Positions 16,421-25,071 of a stretch of 59,498 bases of DNA are shown here, piece by piece. Numbering within the stretch: position 1 is the first letter of the stretch; the number at the start of each line of letters is the position of its first letter. Both the position numbers and the translations under genes were made by a program. The notes under the pieces were generated by a model. It saw only the letters and a program-made list of their open reading frames with translations, was not told the origin of the DNA and did no database searches. The stretch is from an uncultured Pseudomonadota bacterium (GTDB lineage: Bacteria; Pseudomonadota; Gammaproteobacteria; Steroidobacterales; Steroidobacteraceae), in NCBI GenBank assembly GCA_903884235.1, contig CAISEB010000050.1:1-59498 (forward strand), given 5' to 3'.

Positions 16421-16783
16421 TCAGCCGCCGCCCCACAGCAGCGCATCGAGGTCATCGGCGCGCGGGATCCGCACGCGAGCGCCGACCACCTCCACGCCCT
16501 CGGCCCGCAGCCGCCGGCGCTGCTCCCGGAACGCGGCGGAGCCCGCCGGGACGGCGATGCGCCCGCCAGCGCCGACGATGCGGTGCCACGGCAGCGCCAG
16601 GGTGTTCGGCGCGACCTTGAGCGCATGGCCGACGAGCCGCGCGCGCCCCGGGAAACCGGCGCGGGCGGCGATCGCGCCGTAGGTCGAGACCTGCCCGGCG
16701 GGCACCGAGGCGACAGTGCGCCAGATCGCCTCGAGGCGGGCGTCGTCGCCAGCCACGACGGCAGGACGGGGGGTACGGGCCAC
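16421..16783 (-). CDS. Alkyltransferase-like protein (ATL)
   Basis: The 120-residue protein is related to the C-terminal domain of O6-alkylguanine-DNA alkyltransferases: VPAGQVSTYGAIAARAG, the helix-turn-helix GRARLVGHAL, and the active-site loop. The loop reads LPWHRIVGAGG, so the PCHR cysteine is replaced by tryptophan. ATL proteins bind O6-alkylguanine without repairing it and hand lesions to nucleotide excision repair. GTG 16783 is preferred because GGAGG lies 8 bases upstream. The residue change is visible; the lesion-flagging role comes from the family. Confidence 0.88.
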   Translation of the reverse strand: MARTPRPAVVAGDDARLEAIWRTVASVPAGQVSTYGAIAARAGFPGRARLVGHALKVAPNTLALPWHRIVGAGGRIAVPAGSAAFREQRRRLRAEGVEVVGARVRIPRADDLDALLWGGG

Positions 16784-16851
16784 GGACGAATCCTCCAGAT
16801 CGCGAGTCGGGCGCGAGTCCGCTACTGTAGGCGAGCCGTGTGGGGGTGGGA

Positions 16852-18612
16852 ATGCAAGGCGAGTTCGGCGAAACGCTGGCGCTGCGAAACCCGGTCGCCC
16901 TGCTGGAGTCGTCACCGATCTTCAGCGGGCTGGATCGCGAGACGCTCGTGGCGATCGGCGCGGCCCTGGACTGGATCGCGGTCCCGGGCGGCGCGACGCT
17001 GTTCGAGGCCGGCGAGACCTCGGATGCGCTCTACCTGGTCATCAGCGGCTGCCTTGGCGCCTATGCCGGCGACACGCTCCTCGCCAGGATCCCCGCCGGC
17101 GAGACCGTCGGCGAGATGGGCATGCTCTCCGGCCGCGCGCGCTCGGCCACGGTGCGCGCGATCCGCGATTCGGACGTCGCGCGCCTGCCGCGCGAAGTCT
17201 TCGACCGCACCATCGCCTCGAACCCGGTGGCACTGCTGCGCCTCGCGCAGCTCCTGGTCGGCCGGCTGGACGGGCGCGAGCGGCTCGACGAGCGCGTCGT
17301 GCCGCGCACCTACACGCTGATCCCGCGCGACGCGGCCACCGGGATCGACGAATTCGCGGCCGGCTTCGCCGCCGAGCTCGCCAAGCGCGGCAGCGTCGAG
17401 CTGGTGCGCTCCGAGCACGGCGCCGAGCACACGAGCGCCTGGTTCCACCGCGTCGAGAGCGCGAACCGCTTCGTCGTCTACGTCGGCGACCCGGGCCCGA
17501 GCACGTGGACGAAGCTGTGCCTGCGCCAGGCGGACGCCGTGCTGCTGGTCGCGCGCGCCGCCGCGCCACCGGGGCCATTCGCGCTGCGCGCGGCCACGAA
17601 TGCACCGCACGAACTCGCCGCGCGCGCCGAACTCGTGCTGCTGCACGAGGCCCGCATCGAGCCGGGCACCGGCGCGCGCTGGCGCACGCAGCTCCCCGGC
17701 GCGCCACACCACCATGTCCGCGGCCAGGACGACATCGCCCGCCTCGCGCGCCTGCTGACCGGGCACTCGGTCGGCCTCGTGATGTCCGGCGGCGGCGCGC
17801 GCGGCTTCGCGCACATCGGCGTCGTGCGGGCATTCCGCGAGGCCGGCGTGCCGATCGACCTGATCGGCGGCACCAGCATCGGCGCGATCATGGGCGCGGG
17901 CGTCGCCGCCGGCTGGTCGACCGCCGAGATGATCGAGCGGTTCCGCCGCACGTTCGTCAGCACCAATCCGCTGAACGACTACACGCTGCCATTCGTGTCG
18001 CTGGTCGCCGGCCAGAAGGTGAGCCGCCTGCTCCGCCAGGAGTTCGGTGACATCTCGATCGAGGACCTGGTGCTGCCGTTCTACGCGGTGTCGGCGAACC
18101 TCACGACCGGCCACGGCAGCGTGCACCGCCAGGGCGAATTGTGGCGCTGGCTGCGCGCCTCGGTCGCGATCCCCGGCGTGCTGCCACCCGTGTTCCACGG
18201 CGGCGACGTGCACGTCGATGGCGGCGCCATCAACAACCTGCCCGTCGACGTCATGCGCCGGTCGAACACCGGCGTGATCGTCGGCATCGACGTCGGCGCC
18301 GACGAGACGTTCACGACGGACGCCGCGGAGCCCGAGGTGCCCTCGCTATGGAACCTGCCGGCGTGGATCCGCCACCAGCGTCGGCGGCCCGGCATCCTCA
18401 GGATCCTGTGGCGCGCGGGCATGATCAACAGCGACGCGGCCACCGCCGCCGGGCGCCAGCAGGCCGACCTCGTGATGCATCCGCCGCTCGCGCACATCGA
18501 CCTGCTGGCGTGGAAGTCGTTCGACCAGGCGATCGAGATCGGCTACCGACATGCGAACGAGCAGCTCGCGCAGCTCGACGCGGTCACGCTCGCCAGGCTG
18601 GGAATCGGCTAG
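16852..18612 (+). CDS. Patatin-like phospholipase with cyclic-nucleotide-binding domain (NTE family)
   Basis: This 586-residue protein has two recognisable parts. Residues about 15-135 form a cNMP-binding-like barrel (PIFSGLDRETLVAIG, GETVGEMGMLSGRARSATVRA). Residues about 300-480 form a patatin domain with the oxyanion hole SGGGARGFAHIG, nucleophile serine GTSIG and catalytic Asp DGG (HVDGGAINNLPVDVM). This matches the bacterial NTE/RssA-like family of lysophospholipases or esterases, possibly gated by cyclic nucleotides. I choose ATG 16852, just after a G-rich SD-like run; GTG 16840 is an alternative. Its stop overlaps that of the convergent gene at 18609. Confidence 0.85.
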   Translation: MQGEFGETLALRNPVALLESSPIFSGLDRETLVAIGAALDWIAVPGGATLFEAGETSDALYLVISGCLGAYAGDTLLARIPAGETVGEMGMLSGRARSATVRAIRDSDVARLPREVFDRTIASNPVALLRLAQLLVGRLDGRERLDERVVPRTYTLIPRDAATGIDEFAAGFAAELAKRGSVELVRSEHGAEHTSAWFHRVESANRFVVYVGDPGPSTWTKLCLRQADAVLLVARAAAPPGPFALRAATNAPHELAARAELVLLHEARIEPGTGARWRTQLPGAPHHHVRGQDDIARLARLLTGHSVGLVMSGGGARGFAHIGVVRAFREAGVPIDLIGGTSIGAIMGAGVAAGWSTAEMIERFRRTFVSTNPLNDYTLPFVSLVAGQKVSRLLRQEFGDISIEDLVLPFYAVSANLTTGHGSVHRQGELWRWLRASVAIPGVLPPVFHGGDVHVDGGAINNLPVDVMRRSNTGVIVGIDVGADETFTTDAAEPEVPSLWNLPAWIRHQRRRPGILRILWRAGMINSDAATAAGRQQADLVMHPPLAHIDLLAWKSFDQAIEIGYRHANEQLAQLDAVTLARLGIG

Positions 18613-19532
18613 CCAGTCGCAGCGGCGCCGTCCGCTGGTGGCAGGTCTGCGCAATGGATCGGCGCGCTGAGCCCGGCGCGGACGCACACCGACGCTCCCT
18701 GCGCTTGATTGCGTCCCAAGCGTACGGCATAGGGCACACGCGCGAGGTACACCCGGACATCGACCGGCGCCGCACCGCTTCCACCGGCAATGGCAATCGC
18801 GGCAAGCGCACGCTCCAGAGAGGTGAGCTCTTCGATGAACAACCTGATCCGGAGCCTGGGACGCAACCGCCGCTCGAGGGCCAACCGCTCGGCGAGTTTG
18901 CGCAGGTCGACCTGCCCTCCCTCGGCCGCGCCGACCTCGGGCGCAAGCGCGCGGTCGCCCCGCCTCCATCGGGTATCGGAATCCCGCGGGCCCACGTGGA
19001 CGACCAGATCGGTCGCGCCGAGCCTGGAGGGGTCCCAGTCATCGAAGCGCTCGAATTGGATCCGGAAGGTGCCAAAACGGGACGCCGGGATCCCGTCCCG
19101 GTCCCGAGGCGCCCGGACGATCAAATCCGCGGAGGGCGACTCCGCATCGCGCAGGCGTGCGAACAACGCACCGACGTCATGCCAAGTGCTTCGCCTGTCT
19201 GCGACCACCCATGTGTGTCTGCGGTCGGCGTTCTTGAGTCGAAACAGGTTGTCGAGATCGTGTGTCGAGTCGGTTGCCGACATCGGCTGCACGGTACCGT
19301 CCACGGCGACCCGACTCGCGGCATCGAGCGCGACGAGCATCCTGTCGAAATGGCCGGGCAACGCGCCGAGCGGCGTGGCCGGTCCCGCCGGCGGCTCGAT
19401 TTCGCTGCCGCCCGTGTCATGCAGGGACGCCGTGATGTAGCTTTCCACCGTGCGCGGACGATGGCCGAACCAGTAGGCTGCCGCCGTCGCGCACAGCATC
19501 AGCGGGATGATCATGACCAGCCTGGATCGCAT
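18609..19532 (-). CDS. Membrane-anchored protein of unknown function
   Basis: The 307-residue protein is not recognised. ATG 19532 follows GAGGG at about 6 bases and gives an N-terminal hydrophobic segment (LVMIIPLMLCATAAAYWF, residues 4-21), which acts as a signal anchor. The rest is soluble, rich in Arg and Asp. Two features stand out: an FRIQFERFDDWDPSRL segment, and a C-terminal LFIEELTSLERALAAIAIAG region that could end in a beta strand plus helix. Longer starts in frame are antisense to oplAH and unlikely. It is divergent from the 5-oxoprolinase gene and overlaps the patatin gene stop. Confidence 0.6.
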   Translation of the reverse strand: MRSRLVMIIPLMLCATAAAYWFGHRPRTVESYITASLHDTGGSEIEPPAGPATPLGALPGHFDRMLVALDAASRVAVDGTVQPMSATDSTHDLDNLFRLKNADRRHTWVVADRRSTWHDVGALFARLRDAESPSADLIVRAPRDRDGIPASRFGTFRIQFERFDDWDPSRLGATDLVVHVGPRDSDTRWRRGDRALAPEVGAAEGGQVDLRKLAERLALERRLRPRLRIRLFIEELTSLERALAAIAIAGGSGAAPVDVRVYLARVPYAVRLGRNQAQGASVCVRAGLSAPIHCADLPPADGAAATG

Positions 19533-19623
19533 GGGTCGCCCTCGCGCCTGGGGTGCGTGGATCCGGTCAAGCACGTGCGACCGTAGCGCAACCTCCGCCT
19601 GTTCCGTAACTGCCTGTTTGTAA

Positions 19624-22600
19624 ATGACAAAAGACATCGGCTGGGAATTCTGGGTCGATCGCGGCGGCACCTTCACCGACGTCGTCGGTCGCCGCCCCGA
19701 CGGCACGCTCGAGGCCCTGAAGCTCCTCTCGTCCGTGCCCGGGCGCTACGACGACGCGACCGTGCCCGGGATCCGCCGCCTGCTCGAGCAGCACGGCGCG
19801 ACCGGCGCTGCCATCTCGCGCGTGCGCGTCGGCACGACCGTCGCGACCAACGCGCTGCTCGAGCGTCGCGGTGCGCGCACGCTGCTCGTCACCAATCGGG
19901 GCTTCGGCGATGCACTCGCGATCGGCACGCAGGAACGCCCGCACCTGTTCCGGCGCCGGATCGACCTGCCGGCGCCCCTCTACACGGACGTCATCGAGGT
20001 GAGCGGCCGCATCGATCCGGCAGGCACGCTGCTCGAGCCGCTCGACGAGCACGACCTCGCGCAGCGGCTCGCCGCGGCGCGTGCGGAGGGCTTCGAGAGC
20101 GTCGCGATCGTGTTCATGCACGGCTGGGCGCACCCGGCACACGAACGGCGCGCGGCGGAACTCGCCCGCGCGGCGGGCTTCACCGCGATCGCGGCCTCGC
20201 ACGAGGTCACGCCGATCGAGGGCTACGTCGCGCGCGGCCACACGGCGGTCGCCGAGGCGTACCTCGCCGTGCTCGTGACGCGCTACGTGGCGACGCTCGA
20301 GGCGGACCTCGCGACGCTCGGCACGGGCATCCGCGTCGAGATGATGCAGAGCCACGGCGGCCTCGCGCCGGCCGCGTCCTTCCGCGGCACGAACGGCGTG
20401 CTCTCCGGGCCGGCGGGTGGCGTCGTCGGCATGGTGCAGACCGGCCTGCGCGAGGGCTGCGAGCGCCTGATCGGCTTCGACATGGGCGGCACCTCGACCG
20501 ACGTGTCGCTCTACGACGGCAGCTACGCGCGCCGCCACGAGCTGCGCGTCGCCGGCGTGCGGCTCGCGGTGCCGGCCCTCGACATCCACACGGTCGCCGC
20601 GGGCGGTGGTTCGGTGCTGCGCTACGCCGACGGGCGCTATGCGGTCGGCCCGGACTCGGCGGGCGCCGTGCCGGGACCGGCGAGCTACGGCCGCGGCGGC
20701 CCGCTCGCGGTGACCGACTGCCACGTGCTGCTCGGCCGCCTCGTTCCTGCCGACCTGCCTGCGACGTTCGGGCCTGACGGCGACCGGCCCCTCGACGTCG
20801 CGATCGTGCGCGAGCGCTTCGCGACGCTCGCGACCGAGGTCGCATGCACGACCGGCCAACCGACGACCGCGGAAGCGGTTGCCGAGGGGTTCCTGACCGT
20901 CGCCGTCGACACGATGGCAAACGCGATCAAGCACGTGAGTCTGCGGGTCGGGCACGACCCCGCGCGCTTCGCGCTCGCCTGCTTCGGCGGCGCGGGCGGT
21001 CAGGCCGCATGCCGCGTCGCCGACGCACTCGACATCCGCCGCATCGTGATCCACCCGCTCGCGGGCGTGCTCTCGGCGGTCGGCATCGGCCTCGCCGAGC
21101 CCCGCGCGCTCAGGCGCGGCACGCTCGGCGTCACCCTCGACGCGGCGGGCGTCACCGGCGCGCGGCACCTCGCGCGGGCGCTCGCGGACAGCGCGCGCAG
21201 CGCGCTCGAGGGCGCGGCCCTGGGCGAGCCGCGTCTCGTCGCGGAGATCCGCGTCGCCGACTCGGAGGTCGCGATCGGCACGCCGCTCGCCGACGCCCCC
21301 ACGATGGCACGCTTGTTCCGGGACGAGCATGCGCGCCGCTTCGGGTACCGGCCCGCCGAGGAGCTTGCGCTCGTGATCGCGGCGGTGAGCGCCGAACTCA
21401 CCGGCGCCGGCACCGACACGCGGCTCGCGACGCCCTGCGGCGCGGCGCGCCCGCCACGGCACGGCCGCGCGTGCTTCGAGGGCATCTGGCGCGACATCCC
21501 GGTCCTCGAGCGCGCGGCGCTCGCGCCGGGCACGACGATCGCGGGCCCCGCGCTCCTCGTCGAGGCGACGGCGACGACGGTGCTCGAGCCGGGCTGGGCC
21601 GCAGTGCATTGCCCGGGCGGGGCCCTCCTGCTGGAGCGGATCGCCCCGCGCCGGCGCCAGGCGACCGACCCGTCGCGCCCCGATCCCGTGCTGCTGGAGG
21701 TCTTCAACGGCCTCTACACCCATGTCGCCGAGCAGATGGGCGCCGTGCTGCTGCAGACCGCGAGCTCGGTGAACATCCGCGAGCGGCTCGACTATTCCTG
21801 CGCGCTGTTCGACGGCGCGGGCCGGCTGGTCGCGAACGCGCCGCACATGCCGGTACACCTGGGCTCGATGGGCGCGAGCGTGCGCGCCGTCCTCGAGGCG
21901 CACGCGACGGACGTCGCACCGGGCGATGCATTCCTCGTCAACTCGCCCTACGCCGGCGGCACGCACCTGCCGGACCTGACGGTGGTGAGTCCCGTGCACC
22001 GGCCCGGGCAGGGCGCGCCCGCGTTCTGGGTCGCCTCGCGCGCGCACCACGCCGACATCGGCGGCATCACGCCCGGGTCCATGCCGCCGTTCAGCCACTC
22101 GATCGACGAGGAGGGCGCGCTGTTCACCGGCGAGCGCATCGTCGCGGCCGGCCGCTTCGACGAGCCCCTCGTGCGGGCGCTGCTCGGCCGCGGGCCATGG
22201 CCGGCCCGCAACGTCGCCCGCAACCTCGCCGACCTCGCCGCCCAGCTCGCGGCCAACGCGCGCGGCGCGGCGGAGCTCGCGCGGCTCGCCGCCGACCACG
22301 GCGCGGACGTCGTCGATGCCTACCTCGGCCACGTCCAGCGCCATGCCGAGCAGCGCGTCCGCGCGGCGCTGCGCGCGCTGCCGATCGCAGGCCAGGGGCC
22401 GATCCGCCGCGAGCGCGAGATCGACGGCGGCGAGCGCATCGTGGTCACGCTCGAGGTCGACGCCCTCACCGGCACCGCACGCGTCGATTTCACCGGAACC
22501 TCCGCGCAGTCCTCGAGCAACTTCAACGCGCCGCGTGCCGTGTGCACCGCGGCGGTGCTGTACGTGCTGCGCACGCTCGTCGAGGACGACATCCCGCTCA

Positions 22601-23232
22601 ACGAGGGCTGCCTCGCGCCGCTCGAGCTCGTCATACCGGCGGGGTCCCTGCTCGACCCGGCGCCGCCGGCGGCCGTCGTCGCGGGCAACGTCGAGACCTC
22701 GCAGTGCATCGTCGACCTGCTGTACGGCGCGCTCGGTGTGCTCGCCGATTCGCAGGGCACGATGAACAACTTCACCTTCGGCGACGCCGACTGCCAGTAC
22801 TACGAGACCATCGCCGGTGGCGCGGGGGCGGGGCCGGGCTTCGACGGCGCGAGCGGCGTGCAGACGCACATGACCAACTCGCGGCTCACCGACCCGGAAG
22901 TGCTCGAGTCGCGCCTGCCGGTGCTGCTGCGCGAGTTCCGCTACCGGCCGGGATCCGGCGGCGCGGGCCGGCAGCGCGGCGGGGACGGCCTCGTCAGGCG
23001 GATCGCGTTCCGCCGGCCGCTCGAGGCCGCGATCCTGTCGAACCACCGCCGGCTCGCGCCGCGCGGGCTTGCCGGCGGCGCGGACGGCGCGCGTGGCACG
23101 ACGACGGTGCTGCGGGCCGACGGGCGGCGGGAGTCGCTCGGCGCGACAGCGGCGGTCGCCGTAGCGGCGGGGGACGAGATCGTGATCGAGACGCCGGGCG
23201 GTGGCGGCTTTGGCGCGCCGACCGGCGACTAG
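19624..23232 (+). CDS. ATP-dependent 5-oxoprolinase (fused HyuA-HyuB)
   Basis: The 1202-residue protein joins an N-terminal hydantoinase A/oxoprolinase half (WVDRGGTFTDVV at residues 9-20, FDMGGTSTDVS, the AAGGGSV segment) to a C-terminal hydantoinase B half starting about residue 690 (LEVFNGLYTHVAEQMG, NIRERLDYSCALFD, YAGGTHLPDLT, DFTGTSAQ). This fused order and length match eukaryotic-type 5-oxoprolinases, which open 5-oxo-L-proline to glutamate using ATP. Split N-methylhydantoinases are the main alternative. It ends in a typical glycine-rich PGGGGFG motif. Its stop overlaps the stop of the convergent sheath gene, so there is no room for a shared terminator. Confidence 0.9.
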   Translation: MTKDIGWEFWVDRGGTFTDVVGRRPDGTLEALKLLSSVPGRYDDATVPGIRRLLEQHGATGAAISRVRVGTTVATNALLERRGARTLLVTNRGFGDALAIGTQERPHLFRRRIDLPAPLYTDVIEVSGRIDPAGTLLEPLDEHDLAQRLAAARAEGFESVAIVFMHGWAHPAHERRAAELARAAGFTAIAASHEVTPIEGYVARGHTAVAEAYLAVLVTRYVATLEADLATLGTGIRVEMMQSHGGLAPAASFRGTNGVLSGPAGGVVGMVQTGLREGCERLIGFDMGGTSTDVSLYDGSYARRHELRVAGVRLAVPALDIHTVAAGGGSVLRYADGRYAVGPDSAGAVPGPASYGRGGPLAVTDCHVLLGRLVPADLPATFGPDGDRPLDVAIVRERFATLATEVACTTGQPTTAEAVAEGFLTVAVDTMANAIKHVSLRVGHDPARFALACFGGAGGQAACRVADALDIRRIVIHPLAGVLSAVGIGLAEPRALRRGTLGVTLDAAGVTGARHLARALADSARSALEGAALGEPRLVAEIRVADSEVAIGTPLADAPTMARLFRDEHARRFGYRPAEELALVIAAVSAELTGAGTDTRLATPCGAARPPRHGRACFEGIWRDIPVLERAALAPGTTIAGPALLVEATATTVLEPGWAAVHCPGGALLLERIAPRRRQATDPSRPDPVLLEVFNGLYTHVAEQMGAVLLQTASSVNIRERLDYSCALFDGAGRLVANAPHMPVHLGSMGASVRAVLEAHATDVAPGDAFLVNSPYAGGTHLPDLTVVSPVHRPGQGAPAFWVASRAHHADIGGITPGSMPPFSHSIDEEGALFTGERIVAAGRFDEPLVRALLGRGPWPARNVARNLADLAAQLAANARGAAELARLAADHGADVVDAYLGHVQRHAEQRVRAALRALPIAGQGPIRREREIDGGERIVVTLEVDALTGTARVDFTGTSAQSSSNFNAPRAVCTAAVLYVLRTLVEDDIPLNEGCLAPLELVIPAGSLLDPAPPAAVVAGNVETSQCIVDLLYGALGVLADSQGTMNNFTFGDADCQYYETIAGGAGAGPGFDGASGVQTHMTNSRLTDPEVLESRLPVLLREFRYRPGSGGAGRQRGGDGLVRRIAFRRPLEAAILSNHRRLAPRGLAGGADGARGTTTVLRADGRRESLGATAAVAVAAGDEIVIETPGGGGFGAPTGD

Positions 23233-24854
23233 TCGCGCAGGTGCTCGTGCAGCATCGTCGCGACGTCGAAGTCCGGATCGAGCGGCGGGCGACCGCCCGC
23301 GGAATGCAGCCGGTTGAGGCTGACCGGCTGGACGCGGCTGCCCTGTGCGCCGTGGCTGAGCAGCCAGCAGTGCCACTCGCCCTCGCGCCCGGCCGCGTAG
23401 CCGAACAGCACCTGCACGCCAGCCACTTGCCGCTCGGGGTTGACGCGCTCGTCGCTGATCGCGAACCAGGCCTGGTCGGGCAGCGCGCCGGGGAACGCGC
23501 CCTGGCGCTCCAGGCCGGCGAGGAAGTCGCCGACCTGCGCCTCGAGGCGACGCCAGGTGTCGGGGCCCGGGGGCTCGAACAGCACCCAGCGGGTGCCGCG
23601 CAGGACGCTTTCCACGACGAACAGCGCGAGCCGGCGCTGGCCGAGGAAGCGCCAGCCCGGGTTCGAGGCGCGGGGACCCGCGAGCGTGCGCGAGCGGATC
23701 GCGCGCCGCGCGCGCACCGCCTGCAGCGTGTTGACGCCCGCCTCGGCGAGGCGCACGCGCCACTCCTCCGGGACGGCGCAGCCCGGGCGCAGCCCCGGGC
23801 GCAGCGGGCCGTCCTCGCTCTCGGGACCTGACCACAGCGGGCGTGCCGCCTCGAGCCGCGCGAGCATGCCCGCCGCGGCGGCACCGGGCGGGAACGTCTC
23901 GAAGCGTCCGCGCAGCCGGTCGTAGGCCTGGATCCACGGGAAGTACATCAGCGCGTCGTCGCTGGCGAAGTGGAAGTGCCTGAGACCCGCGAGCGCCGCG
24001 GCAGGCGAAGTCCAGTCGGATGGCGGGTCCACCATCAGCAGCGCACGCCGCTCGCGGCACAGGCGCTTGGCGACCAGCAGCACGCTCGCGCCGATCGGCG
24101 TGTCGCGCCCGAGCGGCGGCAGGCACAGGAAGTTGAACACATCGTCCTCGCCGAACGCGAACACGCCGGTGCGGGCCGTCGCCGATCCGATGATGTCGTA
24201 GTCGGTCAGCGGGCCGCCGTCGTCGCCGTCGGGATTGGAGTTCACGTACGAGGCGAATGCGCGCGAATCGCCACGGCAGGTCGGCGTCGGCCGCTCGAGC
24301 GGCACTGCGCCGCGCAGGCTCACGAGCGCCGAGTCGGCGAGCAGGAGGCTGACGTGGCGCGGCGAATCCGGCGCCACCGACAGGCGCTCGTAGATCTCCT
24401 GGTCCTCGACATGCTCGGAGCCGGGGGCCCGCACGCGATGGACGACGAGGTTGAACGAGTCGACGTCGGCGCCCGCGATGTTGTCGTAGTCGACCGCGGC
24501 GCGCAGGAACTCGCGAGTGCCCGGGCAGCAGGCCTCGAGCGTGAGCGGCGGGCCATGCGGCACCGGCAGGGTCAGCGTCGCGGGCCGGCCGCCGTTGACG
24601 ACGCGCACGACGCGTGCCTCGCGGCCGCCGTTCTCGAAGTACTGCTCGACCGCGTAGGACAGCGCGCTCGGCTGCCACAGGCCACCGAACACGGCCTGGA
24701 AGTCGGCGAAGCTGTGGATCAGGACGGGGCGGTTGACCGGGCCGCGAAGCGCGCGACCCACGAACGCCGCGGTCGCGGTGGCGACGCGGGCGATCGACTG
24801 ATCGGCACCGACTTCAACCGCGACATGTATGCCGGGCGTGAGTCTTTCGCGCAA
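23229..24854 (-). CDS. Orphan contractile-tail sheath-like protein
   Basis: The 541-residue protein resembles phage or contractile-injection-system sheath proteins. The start ERLTPGIHVAVEV is followed by TATAAFVGRALRGPVNRPVLIHSF and a FxxVFGG segment, the classic sheath N-terminus. A central subtilisin-like-fold region holds FNFLCLPPL and PSDW. The C-terminal domain has RWVLFEPPGPDTWRRLE, DFLAGLERQGAF and PDQAWFAISDE. After that the usual C-terminal strand is replaced by a divergent tail. The start is TTG 24854, which puts the family N-terminus at residue 1; the frame is open to 24908. No tube, baseplate, spike or ATPase gene is nearby. Confidence 0.8.
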   Translation of the reverse strand: MRERLTPGIHVAVEVGADQSIARVATATAAFVGRALRGPVNRPVLIHSFADFQAVFGGLWQPSALSYAVEQYFENGGREARVVRVVNGGRPATLTLPVPHGPPLTLEACCPGTREFLRAAVDYDNIAGADVDSFNLVVHRVRAPGSEHVEDQEIYERLSVAPDSPRHVSLLLADSALVSLRGAVPLERPTPTCRGDSRAFASYVNSNPDGDDGGPLTDYDIIGSATARTGVFAFGEDDVFNFLCLPPLGRDTPIGASVLLVAKRLCRERRALLMVDPPSDWTSPAAALAGLRHFHFASDDALMYFPWIQAYDRLRGRFETFPPGAAAAGMLARLEAARPLWSGPESEDGPLRPGLRPGCAVPEEWRVRLAEAGVNTLQAVRARRAIRSRTLAGPRASNPGWRFLGQRRLALFVVESVLRGTRWVLFEPPGPDTWRRLEAQVGDFLAGLERQGAFPGALPDQAWFAISDERVNPERQVAGVQVLFGYAAGREGEWHCWLLSHGAQGSRVQPVSLNRLHSAGGRPPLDPDFDVATMLHEHLRD

Positions 24855-24919
24855 CCCGGAGGTCCCCTGACTAATTCCGCGCAGCGTACCACGACCCGCG
24901 CGCCGTCAGCAGGGCCGCC

Positions 24920-25066
24920 CTAGGCGCGGCGCGCGCCCGTGCGGGCTGGCGTCGATGCCGACGTCGCGGCGGCCTGCCTGCGTTCGGCCTCGGCACGCGC
25001 GGCCATCGCCTCGCGGCGCTTGCGTTCGACCTCGTCCATCATCACCCGGAGCCACTCGGTCGCCAT
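24920..25066 (-). CDS. 48-residue charged helical protein
   Basis: A short open frame from ATG 25066 to TAG 24920 encodes MATEWLRVMMDEVERKRREA followed by an Ala/Arg/Glu-rich helix and an Ala/Thr/Arg tail. AAGGG precedes the start. It begins 5 bases after the stop of the glycosyltransferase gene on the same strand, so it is probably co-transcribed with it. The first half looks like a strongly charged amphipathic helix. No family is recognised; the position and RBS are the main reasons to call it a gene. Confidence 0.5.
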   Translation of the reverse strand: MATEWLRVMMDEVERKRREAMAARAEAERRQAAATSASTPARTGARRA

Positions 25067-25071
25067 GCGTG

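Noticed and set aside
19567-24678. A minus-strand open frame of about 1,700 codons antisense to the oxoprolinase gene
   Set aside because: It is a high-GC shadow: Arg/Ala/Glu/His/Val-rich low-quality protein running opposite a gene with clear family motifs and across the sheath gene.
23229-24854. Prophage remnant around the sheath gene
   Set aside because: No integrase, capsid, terminase or other tail gene and no attachment-like repeats seen in the flanks; neighbours are ordinary chromosomal genes.
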